This document shows positions 1 to 8,211 of a stretch of DNA of 64,000 nt, in pieces. Location of the stretch: contig NZ_FXEG02000003.1 in assembly GCF_900176255.2 (NCBI RefSeq), positions 992,001-1,056,000 of the forward strand, written 5' to 3'. The position numbers and the translations under genes are program-made. The stretch's first letter is position 1. The number at the start of each line of letters is the position of its first letter. Below the pieces are notes generated by a model. That model was not told the origin of the DNA, did no database searches, and saw nothing but the letters and a program-made list of their open reading frames with translations. Origin of the DNA: Mycobacterium ahvazicum. Its GTDB lineage: Bacteria; Actinomycetota; Actinomycetes; Mycobacteriales; Mycobacteriaceae.

Positions 1-411
1 GACCAGTTGACTGCCCGGGTGCGGCACCTCGATGACTGCGCGGCCCAGGCCGTCGCCGCTCACCACGGCATCGACTCGGTACAGCTGAGTGCTCACGATG
101 GCGAGATCCCCCTTGTCACGATGCGCCGCGGCCGGGTGACCCGCGGTTGCCGAGTCGGCGAGCAGAGCCCGGCCGTCTGCTCCGTTGTCCCATTGCAGAT
201 ATTGCACGACACGCTCGATGCCGGGCGTGTGCGACTGCCCTGCCGCGGCCACCCTGGTCAACCAGGCCCCACCGGCGAAATTGGCTGTGTCCGAGGCGAA
301 TTCCTCTGCAGTAGCACACAATGACGCTAACACCGAAGCGTGCGCATGGGACACCACGTCGAACGTTGTCAGCACACCCAGGGTCATCGGCGTGGCGGTC
401 TCGATGATCAT
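1..411 (-). CDS. Antibiotic biosynthesis monooxygenase (ABM) domain protein, 3' end cut off by the window edge
   Basis: This reading frame runs left from an ATG at 411 and stays open for 137 codons to the window edge, so the C-terminus is missing. The N-terminal part resembles an ABM-type ferredoxin-like barrel: a leading strand, then a helix (HASVLASLCATAEEFA), a Gly-rich turn and the strand VVQYLQWDNGADGRALLAD, which recalls the VxNYxQW pattern of the family. Such enzymes are small cofactor-independent oxygenases or polyketide/quinone-modifying proteins. The gene is divergent from the MarR gene, and the two 18-bp palindromes between them suggest MarR control. No clear ribosome binding site precedes the ATG. 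The substrate is unknown. Confidence 0.7.
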   Translation of the reverse strand, partial: MIIETATPMTLGVLTTFDVVSHAHASVLASLCATAEEFASDTANFAGGAWLTRVAAAGQSHTPGIERVVQYLQWDNGADGRALLADSATAGHPAAAHRDKGDLAIVSTQLYRVDAVVSGDGLGRAVIEVPHPGSQLV

Positions 412-488
412 CGGAGGTCGCCGTGGGCCGCGTCGGCGGAGACCCGCGACTGCTCCGGAGGTTCAGGGGCCATGCCCACTCCTTCACT

Positions 489-506
489 ATGTCAGGTTCC
501 TTACAT
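489..506. promoter_or_regulatory. MarR-type operator, copy 1
   Basis: The 18-bp sequence ATGTCAGGTTCCTTACAT is an imperfect palindrome of the form ATGT-N-AGG-NN-CCT-N-ACAT. A second copy starts 35 bp downstream. It lies in the divergent gap between the ABM gene and the MarR gene, where a dimeric winged-helix repressor would be expected to bind. Confidence 0.7.
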
Positions 507-523
507 ATGCGACGGTAGCATAG

Positions 524-541
524 ATGTAAGGTTCCTAACAT
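524..541. promoter_or_regulatory. MarR-type operator, copy 2, overlapping the marR start codon
   Basis: The sequence ATGTAAGGTTCCTAACAT has the same palindromic pattern as copy 1, and its last two bases are the first two of the marR ATG at 540. A protein bound here would block transcription or initiation of its own gene, so autorepression is the natural inference. Confidence 0.7.
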
Positions 542-986
542 GACGGAGGCAGAGCAGGGTCCGGGATACCTGGTCAAACGAGTACAACAGTCCCTGCGAC
601 GCCATTGCGATTCGGCGCTGAAGCCGACGGGTTTGTCGATGGCTCAGTACTCGGTACTGCGAGCACTCGCCGCCCACCCCGAGGCATCGGCAGCGGAATT
701 GGCTCGCCTCTGCTTCGTTACGCGACAATCCCTGCAGGATGTGCTGAATACCCTGCGGGCCGACGGACACGTCGAGCCGTCCAGCGCGCCGGTGCGCGGT
801 CGGGCACGCTCACTGCAACTGACCACACGGGGTGCACGACTGCTCGCCGGCGGGGACGCGGCGGGGCGCCACGTCGAATCGATGATGTTGCAGGGAATGT
901 CGGCCCCAACGCGCAACCGACTCGCCGAACTCTTGATGCGATGCGCCGAGAACCTCGAAACCGCAGACGTCTTAGCCGTTGAATAA
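540..986 (+). CDS. MarR family transcriptional regulator
   Basis: This 148-residue protein has the usual MarR length and layout: an N-terminal dimerisation helix, then a winged helix-turn-helix at roughly residues 30-95. The recognition region is around ASAAELARLCFVTRQSLQDV, and the wing contains RGRARSLQLTTRG. It probably represses itself and the divergent ABM monooxygenase gene in response to a phenolic or quinone-like ligand. The start is the ATG inside operator copy 2. No Shine-Dalgarno is visible, so the mRNA may be short-leadered or leaderless. Family assignment is firm; ligand and targets are inferred from context. Confidence 0.9.
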   Translation: MTEAEQGPGYLVKRVQQSLRRHCDSALKPTGLSMAQYSVLRALAAHPEASAAELARLCFVTRQSLQDVLNTLRADGHVEPSSAPVRGRARSLQLTTRGARLLAGGDAAGRHVESMMLQGMSAPTRNRLAELLMRCAENLETADVLAVE

Positions 987-1010
987 CGCGCCCGAGTGAC
1001 CCGGCCCCGG

Positions 1011-1547
1011 TCACGGGAGCGCAGGCGGCGACACCTGGCCCGGCTGAGGCCAATTGCTGAACGCCTCGGCATAACTGTGGCTCATCACCTCAATCACGGT
1101 GCCCCAGGGATCAGTGGTGTATGCCAGCATCCAGGGCCGGCCGGGCACGAAGTGATACGGCTCCGCCAGCAATGTGCCGCCCTGATCGACGATGCGGTCG
1201 ACCATGCCCGCAACGTCCGGGTGGGTGATGCATAAGTGCCACAGGCCGCGGTCCAGCCAGCGCACCGAATCCTCCGGCGACCGCGGCCCGCGCGTAGGCG
1301 GGTCGACGAACTGGAAGAGTTCGATACCAACCGAATTGGCGCTCAGCAGATGCGCCTGCCGGGCTCGGCGAAACCCACTGCCGAACAAGCCGGCGGCCTC
1401 TGGGTGCCCGTCGGAATCAAGCTCTCGCGGGCCCATGATGCAGCGGAATCCGAAGACCGCGCCGTACCAGTCGATCGCCGCATCGATATCGGGGACCGTC
1501 ACCCCCACGTGGTTGATGGCAAGACCGGCCATCGGTTCGACTGACAT
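1011..1547 (-). CDS. VOC family protein (glyoxalase/extradiol dioxygenase fold)
   Basis: A 178-residue protein with paired beta-alpha-beta-beta-beta modules. The opening LAINHVGVTVPDIDAAIDWY is the classic VOC first strand with a metal-binding His. A later His (LWHLCITHPDV) and Glu (TVIEVMSH) fit the metal set. VOC proteins act as glyoxalases, dioxygenases, epimerases or resistance proteins. It is the last gene of a three-gene minus-strand unit after an SDR and a hydroxyacid dehydrogenase, 24 bp below the SDR stop. AGGA lies 8 bases before the ATG. This context suggests a catabolic step on a small organic molecule. Substrate unknown. Confidence 0.85.
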   Translation of the reverse strand: MSVEPMAGLAINHVGVTVPDIDAAIDWYGAVFGFRCIMGPRELDSDGHPEAAGLFGSGFRRARQAHLLSANSVGIELFQFVDPPTRGPRSPEDSVRWLDRGLWHLCITHPDVAGMVDRIVDQGGTLLAEPYHFVPGRPWMLAYTTDPWGTVIEVMSHSYAEAFSNWPQPGQVSPPALP

Positions 1548-1571
1548 CAGTAATTCCTTTCGAGTCCGTCC

Positions 1572-2345
1572 TCACCAGGGCAGGTCGCCGGCATCCCAAC
1601 GTTTTTGAACGTCGGGGTACAGCGCAGTGAGGTCGTGGGGCAGCGACGCCTTGACGCGGCGGGTCCCGTCGTCGGTCAGCACCTCCTCGTCACCGTGCTG
1701 AATCGCGGCCAGCGTCTGGGAAGCGACGTCGCCGGGTGAAAGCTTGGCTGCTGCAACGGTGTCCGCCATGTCGGTGTCGATCCACCCCGCGTGCACGCCG
1801 ACGACGAGGGTTCCCTGCGCGCGCAGTTCGACCCGAATCGCGTTGGTCAGGGCCCACTCGGCCGATTTCGACGCCCCGTAAGAACCGTTGAACGGAGACG
1901 CGAACCAGCTGGCGATCGACAGCACGTTGACCAGCGCGCCGCCGCCTTGACGGGCAAGCACCGGTGCGAATGCGCGGCACATCGCCAGTGTGCCAAAGTA
2001 ATTGGTTTCCATCTCACTGCGTGCCGCGCTCAGGTCGGGCGACGCCAACAGGGGACTTCGCAACATCGCTCCGGCGTTGTTGATCAGCACGGTGACGTCT
2101 GAGCACCCCGATGCCGCGTCTCGGATGTCATCGGACTTGGTAATGTCGAGACTAACCGGGACGACCCGGGCATCGTCAAAGTCGACCGCGTCAGGATTTT
2201 GGGCCGCCGCGTATACGCGGGCCGCGCCCCCGTCGAGCAGCTCCTGCACGAATGCCTTTCCGAGACCGCGGTTCGCCCCGGTCACCAAAACGCGCTTGCC
2301 CGCAATGGCAACGCCGCCAGGCGAATTGACTGTTGTCTCGTTCAT
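1572..2345 (-). CDS. SDR family NAD(P)-dependent oxidoreductase
   Basis: A 257-residue classical short-chain dehydrogenase. The cofactor motif TGANRGLG is near residue 23, NNAG near residue 91, and the catalytic Ser with YGASK near residues 144-162. The TGxNRGLG motif and a basic residue after it suggest NADPH. It is the middle gene of the VOC-SDR-hydroxyacid dehydrogenase unit, 40 bp downstream of the dehydrogenase. It probably interconverts a carbonyl and an alcohol in that pathway. Substrate not predictable. Confidence 0.88.
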   Translation of the reverse strand: MNETTVNSPGGVAIAGKRVLVTGANRGLGKAFVQELLDGGAARVYAAAQNPDAVDFDDARVVPVSLDITKSDDIRDAASGCSDVTVLINNAGAMLRSPLLASPDLSAARSEMETNYFGTLAMCRAFAPVLARQGGGALVNVLSIASWFASPFNGSYGASKSAEWALTNAIRVELRAQGTLVVGVHAGWIDTDMADTVAAAKLSPGDVASQTLAAIQHGDEEVLTDDGTRRVKASLPHDLTALYPDVQKRWDAGDLPW

Positions 2346-2385
2346 GACCTTTCTCCCTTCGGGTTACGAGCCGGTGGGCGCGTTT

Positions 2386-3285
2386 CTAGGAGCGCTCAGC
2401 ATCGGCAAGCCCAGCACCGTGGGCCGCCATCGCGTACAGCGCGACGTAGTCAGACTCGCCGTATCCGTGGCCGATGGCGGTCTGGAGCAGTTGGTGGGTG
2501 CTCGCGGCAATCGGCATCGGAACTTCCAGCTTCCGTGCCGCGGCCAGGCCAAGGTCGAAGTCTTTGCGCATGCCCGCAGTGGTGAAAGTGGGTTCGTAGT
2601 CGCGGTCGCGAATTGCTTTTCCCTTGGCCGACAACAACTTCGAGCCCAGCACCGACCCGTCGATGAAATCAAGAAACACCGAGGGTGCCACGCCCCCCTT
2701 CTCCGCCAGAGTCGTCGCCTCGGCCAGCGCTTCGGTGAAGATACCCACCAACAAGTTATGGGCCAGCTTGACCAGTAGCGCCTCCTCGCCCGTGCCGGCG
2801 TAGGTCACGCCGGCTGCGATCGCTTCCAGATAGGGCCGCACCGCATCGAACACCTCCGCCGGGCCCGAAGCGACAATGGACCCGGATCCACCGGCAATCG
2901 CTTCGGGGTTGCCGCTGACGGGCGCCGACAGAAACTCGACGTTGTGGCGTGCGGCCTCGGTTCTGACCTCGGCGGCGGCCTCGGCGGACACCGTTGAACA
3001 ATTCACAATGATGCGCGGCGCGCGCTGCTGGCTTAACAATCCATCGGGGCCGACCGTGACGGCCAGAAGATCTGGCGAAGACATCACAGTGAGGAAGACG
3101 ATGTCGCACCGGCCCAACGCACCGAGAGTTTCGGCGCGCGAGGCACCCAAGTTCACCAGCGGTGCGGTTTTCGATGCGGTCCGATTCCAGACGGTCACCG
3201 CCACACCATTGGAGATCATGCGGGCCGCCAGCGCACTCCCCAATCGGCCGGTACCCAGCCAACCGATCCGAATGTCAGGATCCAT
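2386..3285 (-). CDS. Beta-hydroxyacid dehydrogenase family NAD(P)-dependent oxidoreductase
   Basis: A 299-residue protein of the 3-hydroxyisobutyrate/tartronate semialdehyde reductase family. The N-terminal Rossmann fold carries GWLGTGRLG (residues 9-17). The substrate loop is APVSGNPEAIAGG (121-133), and the catalytic Lys173 with Asn177 sits in VKLAHN. The chosen ATG is followed directly by the first Rossmann strand and preceded by GAGGAG 12 bases away; longer in-frame extensions look non-coding. It heads a minus-strand unit with the SDR and VOC genes and is divergent from the XRE-cupin regulator. It likely oxidises a beta-hydroxyacid or reduces a semialdehyde. Confidence 0.88.
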   Translation of the reverse strand: MDPDIRIGWLGTGRLGSALAARMISNGVAVTVWNRTASKTAPLVNLGASRAETLGALGRCDIVFLTVMSSPDLLAVTVGPDGLLSQQRAPRIIVNCSTVSAEAAAEVRTEAARHNVEFLSAPVSGNPEAIAGGSGSIVASGPAEVFDAVRPYLEAIAAGVTYAGTGEEALLVKLAHNLLVGIFTEALAEATTLAEKGGVAPSVFLDFIDGSVLGSKLLSAKGKAIRDRDYEPTFTTAGMRKDFDLGLAAARKLEVPMPIAASTHQLLQTAIGHGYGESDYVALYAMAAHGAGLADAERS

Positions 3286-3485
3286 GCTTGTCTCAGCTCC
3301 TCGTTCGTTGCCTGTCCGTTTTACAGTACACAAGCGTGCAGGATAACGCACATCACGGCGGAGGCGACGACCCGAAGAAGCATGACTCTGCATAGCTTTA
3401 GCTGCGTGTTCGCACGGACTATGGCTGCTTTTGTGTACGCTGACCGGGAAGCAGCTGTACAACATAGCGGACGGTCTGAACAACT
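3286..3485. promoter_or_regulatory. Divergent promoter region of the dehydrogenase and XRE-cupin genes
   Basis: This 200-bp gap separates divergent genes. GTACACAA at 3326-3333 is repeated in inverted orientation as TTGTGTAC at 3431-3438, and a related GTACAACA follows near 3457. They may be half-sites for the neighbouring XRE-cupin regulator. No well-matched promoter hexamers stand out. Confidence 0.35.
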
Positions 3486-4172
3486 GTGACAGAAGATGGA
3501 TCAACGGCTCCCACGGTCGGGGGGACGGCGACGGGCCTGGGCCCGCGGCTTCGACAGCTCCGGAACGCGCGGGGGATCTCGGTGCGGGAACTAGCGCGCC
3601 GGGCCGGCTGCTCGGCGAGTCTGGTCTCGCAGGTGGAACGCGGAGTCACCACACCGTCCGCTAGCGTCGTCTACGCACTGGCCAATGAGCTCGGCGTCTC
3701 GCTGGACTCCCTGTTCGGCACCGGCGAATTCCCGAAAACCGCGCCCGCGTCCTCAGCGCCAGGCGATACTTTCGCGGCACCACCCACCGCGTCGCACCAC
3801 TGGGGTCGCGCCAGCGGCGCCAACGGGACGGGAATCGTGCAACGCGCTGGCGATCGCAGCGTCATCGAACTCTCGACGGGGGTCCGCTGGGAGCGACTCA
3901 CTCCGACGCACGATGACCGGGTCGACTTCCTCGAGGTGGTCTACGCCCCTGGTGGCCAGTCCTGCGACGGTGGCCAGGCCGTAAGGCACGACGGCCGTGA
4001 GTATCTGTACGTGCTGCAAGGAGAGCTCGAGGCCGTCATCGGCTTCGACACACTGCGACTAGGTGAGGGCGACTCCCTGGCCTTCGACCCCGCGACGCCA
4101 CACCAATACCGCAATCGCACAACGAGAATCGCGCGCGCTTTATCCGTCGTCGTGCACAACCCCACTAGGTGA
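3486..4172 (+). CDS. XRE family transcriptional regulator with C-terminal cupin domain
   Basis: A 228-residue protein. Residues 18-75 form an XRE helix-turn-helix (RQLRNARGISVRELARRAG, then SASLVSQVERGVTTPS). Residues about 135-225 form a cupin with VVYAPGGQS, HDGREYLYVLQGELE and LRLGEGDSLAFDPATPHQYRN. The architecture matches PuuR-like regulators, which sense small molecules through the cupin. The start is GTG with no good Shine-Dalgarno. It is divergent from the hydroxyacid dehydrogenase-SDR-VOC operon and is the likely regulator of it. It is convergent with the dehalogenase-like hydrolase. Confidence 0.9.
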   Translation: MTEDGSTAPTVGGTATGLGPRLRQLRNARGISVRELARRAGCSASLVSQVERGVTTPSASVVYALANELGVSLDSLFGTGEFPKTAPASSAPGDTFAAPPTASHHWGRASGANGTGIVQRAGDRSVIELSTGVRWERLTPTHDDRVDFLEVVYAPGGQSCDGGQAVRHDGREYLYVLQGELEAVIGFDTLRLGEGDSLAFDPATPHQYRNRTTRIARALSVVVHNPTR

Positions 4173-4194
4173 GGAGTCCGCGTCTGCGCGGGTA

Positions 4195-5079
4195 CTACCC
4201 GCCACACGTCTGCTGTTCGAAGGAAACAATTGCCGCGCAGATCTGCTGGGGGCTGTCCTCCTGAATGAAGTGCTTGGCGCCGCCCAGAATGACCGTGCGG
4301 TGGTGCGCGAACGCGGCTTCGAATCGCTGACGCTCGCTGGCCCGGAATCCGGTGTCAGCATCGCCCCATACGATCAGTGCCGGCTTGTCGGCCAGTGCAG
4401 GCAAGCCGGCTTGGACGTCGGCGAGAAAGGCTCGGCTGGCGAGGATTTCGTGAGGGAACAGTGCGGTGGGCACTCGGGATCTCGGTGTCGGGAACGGCCC
4501 CCGGTAGGCGGCCTTCTCGGCGGCGGTCAAGCTGCGGCTGATGCCAAACGGCATCAGCAGCCTCACGAAAAGATTGAAGCGCTTGATCAGCCACCGGCTG
4601 ACCGGATTACCCGCGATACGCGAGAACATGGCGATGTGTGTGACATCTTGGGCCGGCCATGCCCAGGTGTTACCGATGATCAACGAGTGGATCAGGTCGG
4701 GACGGCGGCCGGCGAAGCCGAGCCCGATCGGGCCACCCCAGTCCTGCACCATCAACCGTATGTCGGTCAGCCCCAACGCTTCGACGAAGGCTTCGACGAT
4801 CGCGGAGTGCTCGACAGGTTTGTAACCGTAGCCTTCACGGGCAGTGCTGAGCCCGAATCCGGGATAGTCGAGGGCAATGCATCGGAAAGATCCGGACAGC
4901 TCCGCGATCATGTGCCGATACAAGAATGACCAGGTGGGGTTTCCGTGTAGGAGCAGCAGCACCGGTCCGGCGCCTTCGTCGACGTAGTGCACGGTATTGC
5001 CATCGATATCGAGATAGTGGTTCACATAGGGGAACAACGTTGTGTCTAGCCACGGCGGAACTTCCGGTGCATCGGTCAT
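4195..5079 (-). CDS. Alpha/beta hydrolase, haloalkane dehalogenase-like
   Basis: A 294-residue protein with the signature of haloalkane dehalogenases. The oxyanion region is HGNPTW (Asn47), and the nucleophile elbow is VQDWGG with Asp113 followed by Trp114. The catalytic His lies in GGAKHFIQED near residue 273. Asn47 and Trp114 are the usual halide-stabilising pair of subfamilies I and II, so dehalogenation is plausible, though epoxide hydrolases share much of this fold. It follows the SDR at 5118-5864 by 38 bp on the same strand, suggesting co-transcription and that the SDR oxidises the alcohol product. A second family member lies at 37168. Confidence 0.85.
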   Translation of the reverse strand: MTDAPEVPPWLDTTLFPYVNHYLDIDGNTVHYVDEGAGPVLLLLHGNPTWSFLYRHMIAELSGSFRCIALDYPGFGLSTAREGYGYKPVEHSAIVEAFVEALGLTDIRLMVQDWGGPIGLGFAGRRPDLIHSLIIGNTWAWPAQDVTHIAMFSRIAGNPVSRWLIKRFNLFVRLLMPFGISRSLTAAEKAAYRGPFPTPRSRVPTALFPHEILASRAFLADVQAGLPALADKPALIVWGDADTGFRASERQRFEAAFAHHRTVILGGAKHFIQEDSPQQICAAIVSFEQQTCGG

Positions 5080-5117
5080 GAAACTGCTTCTCTCGTTTGA
5101 TGTTTGACGCTCAGCGT

Positions 5118-5864
5118 TCAGTTCTGCTCTTGGGTGACAAAACGATTCATGATCGAGAAGGTGCCGTTGGGCATCAGCCGTGACATCGGATAGAGAAATT
5201 TCACCTGCCCGATTCTCAACTCGGTGCGCCCTGTTGTCAGCCCCCGGACAACCGCTTTGCCAACCGCTGCCGGGGCGATTTTCGGGCCGCCGTAGCCACG
5301 GGTCAGTTCGGTGTCAACGGTCGGCGGCAGCACTTCCATGACCTGTAGCCGACCCTTCCTGGTCTGCTGGCGCAGCGCCTGGGTGAACGCGTGCATGCCT
5401 GCCTTGGCCGCCGAGTAGCCGGGATTGGCCGCCAATGGCGCATAGATCAGGCCCGTGGTCACATTGACGATCGCGCCCTCGGATCGATCGAGCAGCAGTG
5501 GCAGCAAGGCGATCGACAGGTGCATCGGCGCCAACAGGTCAACGGCCACCTCATCGTCCATCACGGTCTGGGCCGTCGAGTCCCGAAGGTCGATCCGGGT
5601 CATGGTGCCCGCATTGTTGATCAAAATATCCAGTGGGCGGCCCCCGCTGAGCTGATCGACAAGCCTTGTCCGCTCGGCACTATCGCGAAGATCGGCGGTC
5701 ACGGTTCGGATATGGGGGTCGATGTCCTGGACCGCCTGAAGCCGGGCTCCGTTGCGGCCGACGATCAGCACGTCGGCCCCCGCGGTTCGCAACGCTTTCG
5801 TAATCGCCAAACCGATGCCGGCACTCCCGCCCGTGACCACGGCGAGCTTTCCTTCAACCTTCAC
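5118..5864 (-). CDS. SDR family oxidoreductase (DltE-like)
   Basis: A 248-residue short-chain dehydrogenase with TGGSAGIGLAI near residue 11, NNAG near residue 87 and YSAAK near residue 151. The C-terminal segment (MSRLMPNGTFSIMNRF) is typical of the DltE-like subgroup. The start is a GTG preceded by GAGGAG at good spacing. It is the first gene of a two-gene operon with the dehalogenase-like hydrolase. It is divergent from a TetR gene whose likely operator lies 50 bp upstream of this start. Confidence 0.87.
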   Translation of the reverse strand: MKVEGKLAVVTGGSAGIGLAITKALRTAGADVLIVGRNGARLQAVQDIDPHIRTVTADLRDSAERTRLVDQLSGGRPLDILINNAGTMTRIDLRDSTAQTVMDDEVAVDLLAPMHLSIALLPLLLDRSEGAIVNVTTGLIYAPLAANPGYSAAKAGMHAFTQALRQQTRKGRLQVMEVLPPTVDTELTRGYGGPKIAPAAVGKAVVRGLTTGRTELRIGQVKFLYPMSRLMPNGTFSIMNRFVTQEQN

Positions 5865-5914
5865 CTGATGAACTCCTCGTTCGACGCCCGTGATCCACTC
5901 GATTCGCTAAACAA

Positions 5915-5931
5915 TACGCTACGGTAGCGTA
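5915..5931. promoter_or_regulatory. Perfect 17-bp palindrome, likely TetR operator
   Basis: TACGCTACGGTAGCGTA is a perfect inverted repeat with 8-bp arms around one central G. It lies between the SDR and TetR genes, 37 bp before the TetR start. Size, symmetry and position are those of a TetR-family operator controlling both directions. Confidence 0.75.
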
Positions 5932-5968
5932 GCGTTACAACGGAGGTCAAGATCGCGATAATGAGTCC

Positions 5969-6544
5969 GTGGAGAAACCGACCGTTACCGGCATCGACAA
6001 GCGGGTCGAGCGCTCCGTCGAGGCAGTGCTCACGGAGACGTACCGTCTGCTGACCGAGGGCGGCATCGGCGGAGTCAGCGTGGAAGAGATATCCCGTCGT
6101 TCAGGCGTTGCGAAAACGACGATCTACCGACACTGGCCATCGCGCAGCGCCCTGCTGCTGGACGCGTGCTCCAAACTCGGCGCGTCTCGGCCGATTCCAG
6201 ACAGCGGCAGCTTCGAGGCCGACATGGCCACACTGGTCCGCGACCTCGCCGCGGACTTGCGGGGCGCCCAATGGGCGTCGATTCTGCCGTCGATCGTCGA
6301 TGCGGCCGAACGCGATCCGGAGCTGGCCCGCGTGCAGGCCGCCCTTCACGAAGCACTGATGTCGCCGTTCGTCGCCGTGACCGATCGCGCGCAACGACGC
6401 GGCGAAATCTCCTCGGACCGGCCGCCCAAGGAGGTGGTCGCCAGCCTGGTGGGCCCGCTCTTCTATCGACGCTGGTTCTCCAAAGAACCGGTGGATGACG
6501 AGTTCGTGACACGTCTGATCAACGCGGTGGCTGGGGGCCAGTGA
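5969..6544 (+). CDS. TetR/AcrR family transcriptional regulator
   Basis: A 191-residue regulator. The N-terminal helix-turn-helix is at about residues 15-60 (AVLTETYRLLTEGG, then VEEISRRSGVAKTTIYRHW). The ligand-binding part is all-helical and ends in a TetR_C-like region with LVGPLFYRRWF. The start is taken as GTG at 5969; a GGAGG occurs but is over 20 bases upstream, so the exact start is uncertain. It is divergent from the SDR and dehalogenase-like pair and probably represses both units through the palindrome at 5915-5931. Confidence 0.9.
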   Translation: MEKPTVTGIDKRVERSVEAVLTETYRLLTEGGIGGVSVEEISRRSGVAKTTIYRHWPSRSALLLDACSKLGASRPIPDSGSFEADMATLVRDLAADLRGAQWASILPSIVDAAERDPELARVQAALHEALMSPFVAVTDRAQRRGEISSDRPPKEVVASLVGPLFYRRWFSKEPVDDEFVTRLINAVAGGQ

Positions 6545-6622
6545 GAGCAGGCATGGCGTGGCGTGCACGCCTCAGGCCCAAAGTGCTTACGAAACAGGCC
6601 TTCTCGGCCCGCGGGATCCCGA

Positions 6623-8074
6623 TTACGACGCCGTGGCGTATTCCAGCACCCGCTCCGACGAATCGACGTGACCGTTGCTGATGATCTTCAGTCGATCGGG
6701 TCGGACCTGGTAGACGACGCCGTCGACCGGATTGGTGACGTCGAATCCATCGTCGACGCGTTCGGCGTTGGACAGTTCGATGTTGGCTCGGTCGCTGATC
6801 CGTTCACCACGGTAATAGTAAGTACCACTGAGGTTTTGGCAGACCACTGCCAGCGACTTGCGGGTGCGCACCACGGCGGCGGGCGGATTCCCCGGATCAC
6901 ATCGCGCGGTCTCGCCGACGAACCCCAACCCGTCGGCGCCCCGCACGGGCCGTGACAGCGTCGGCGCCTTGGGCGTCGGGGTCGTCGACGGCGCGGCCGA
7001 CGGCACAGGTGGCGCCGCCGTCACCGACTTGGGTGGCGAGCCGTTGTGGCTGCCACCGAACACCGATATCACCGCCAGGATCAATCCGGCGATCAACACC
7101 ACCACTGCCGCCGCGGCGAGAATCAGCGGTGCATGGATGCGACGCGCGGGCGCAGACCATGACGCCCCGGTAGGTTCCGCCGAAGGCGGCGCATACGGGC
7201 TGAAACCGGTGTCATCCGCATTCGGATAGATCGCCGGGAACGGCCGGGTGCGGGGCAGCGGCGGCCCCGCAGCAACCGGCTCATGAGAAGGCGACACCAC
7301 TTCTCTGGCCGCCCGGGCGAACTCCCCCGCGGATCCATACCGTTCGCTGGGCTGCTTTGCCATCGCGCCCGCGATGACGTCGTCGAGGCCACGGCCGATG
7401 CCCCGGCGCATGATGCTGGGTCGCGGCGCCGGCAAGAACAGGTGTGCGTCCCGCATCTCCCGGTCAGCCCCGTCATACGGCGGTTGACCGGTGAGGCACT
7501 CGTAGAGCACGCAGGCCAGCGAGTAGATATCCGCAGCAGGTCCAATCCGGCCGCCGCTGAACCGTTCTGGCGCCAGGTAAGCCAATGAGCCGGAAAGCGA
7601 CGTGCCGAAGTCGAGCAGGTACGCGAAGTCGTCTCGCGTGAGCAGCACATTCTCCGGCGTCACATCGCCGTGCACCAGCCCCGCGGCGTGCGCCGCATCC
7701 AGTGCACGTGCCACCTGCCCGGCGATCGACGCCGCACGCGACGGTTCCAGCGCACCCTGCTCGTGCAGCAGATCGCGCAGGCTGCGGCCCTCGATCAACT
7801 CCATATCGACGAAGAGCACTCCGTCGATTTCGCCGACGTTATGCACCGGGATGACATGCGGCTCCGGTATTCGTGCCGCCGTTTGGGCTTCTCGCCAAAA
7901 GCGTTGCTGGAAACCAGGACTCCGCGCGATCTTTGCACGCACCAGCTTGAGGGCAACCATCCGATCGTTAGCCGTGTCGTACGCCCCGAATACCTCGCCG
8001 GTGTCGTCCGCGCCGAGGAGCGATCGCAGCTCGTAAGGCCCGAACCGCGTACCCAGACGCGAACGGTAGAACAA
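6623..8074 (-). CDS. Atypical transmembrane Ser/Thr protein kinase
   Basis: About 483 residues: kinase domain at 10-265, Pro-rich juxtamembrane, one membrane helix at about 314-339, then an extracellular Pro/Thr linker and a domain of about 90 residues. It keeps beta-3 Lys43, alpha-C Glu62, the catalytic Asp137 and DFG (155-157). However, the catalytic loop reads HGDVTPEN instead of HRDxKPxN. Only about ten residues separate DFG from APE, so the usual activation loop with phospho-threonines is absent. The start chosen is TTG at 8074 because GGAAGG precedes it and the RLGTRFGPYEL opening matches mycobacterial PknE-type kinases. Upstream in-frame ATG (8140) and GTG (8191) are alternatives. It may have low or altered activity. 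Confidence 0.85.
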   Translation of the reverse strand: MFYRSRLGTRFGPYELRSLLGADDTGEVFGAYDTANDRMVALKLVRAKIARSPGFQQRFWREAQTAARIPEPHVIPVHNVGEIDGVLFVDMELIEGRSLRDLLHEQGALEPSRAASIAGQVARALDAAHAAGLVHGDVTPENVLLTRDDFAYLLDFGTSLSGSLAYLAPERFSGGRIGPAADIYSLACVLYECLTGQPPYDGADREMRDAHLFLPAPRPSIMRRGIGRGLDDVIAGAMAKQPSERYGSAGEFARAAREVVSPSHEPVAAGPPLPRTRPFPAIYPNADDTGFSPYAPPSAEPTGASWSAPARRIHAPLILAAAAVVVLIAGLILAVISVFGGSHNGSPPKSVTAAPPVPSAAPSTTPTPKAPTLSRPVRGADGLGFVGETARCDPGNPPAAVVRTRKSLAVVCQNLSGTYYYRGERISDRANIELSNAERVDDGFDVTNPVDGVVYQVRPDRLKIISNGHVDSSERVLEYATAS

Positions 8075-8211
8075 TGCGTATTCCTTCCGCCGACCCCGAA
8101 GACAGTCAGCCCCGCGAGTTCCCGCTATCGGCCTCGACATAACGTGCGGCGGCTCACGACGCCGACGGCTATAGAGTTGATCGGCACGCACAGTCAGAAG
8201 GTGAGGCCTTC

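Noticed and set aside
408..473. 21-codon minus-strand frame overlapping the ABM start (ATGA)
   Set aside because: It could be a leader peptide (MAPEPPEQSR and onward), but it has no ribosome site and no similar arrangement is known to me.
116..577. 153-codon minus-strand frame covering the MarR operators
   Set aside because: It is out of frame with the ABM gene, crosses the operators and reads as Arg-rich non-coding sequence. The true gene is the frame from 411 that runs off the edge.
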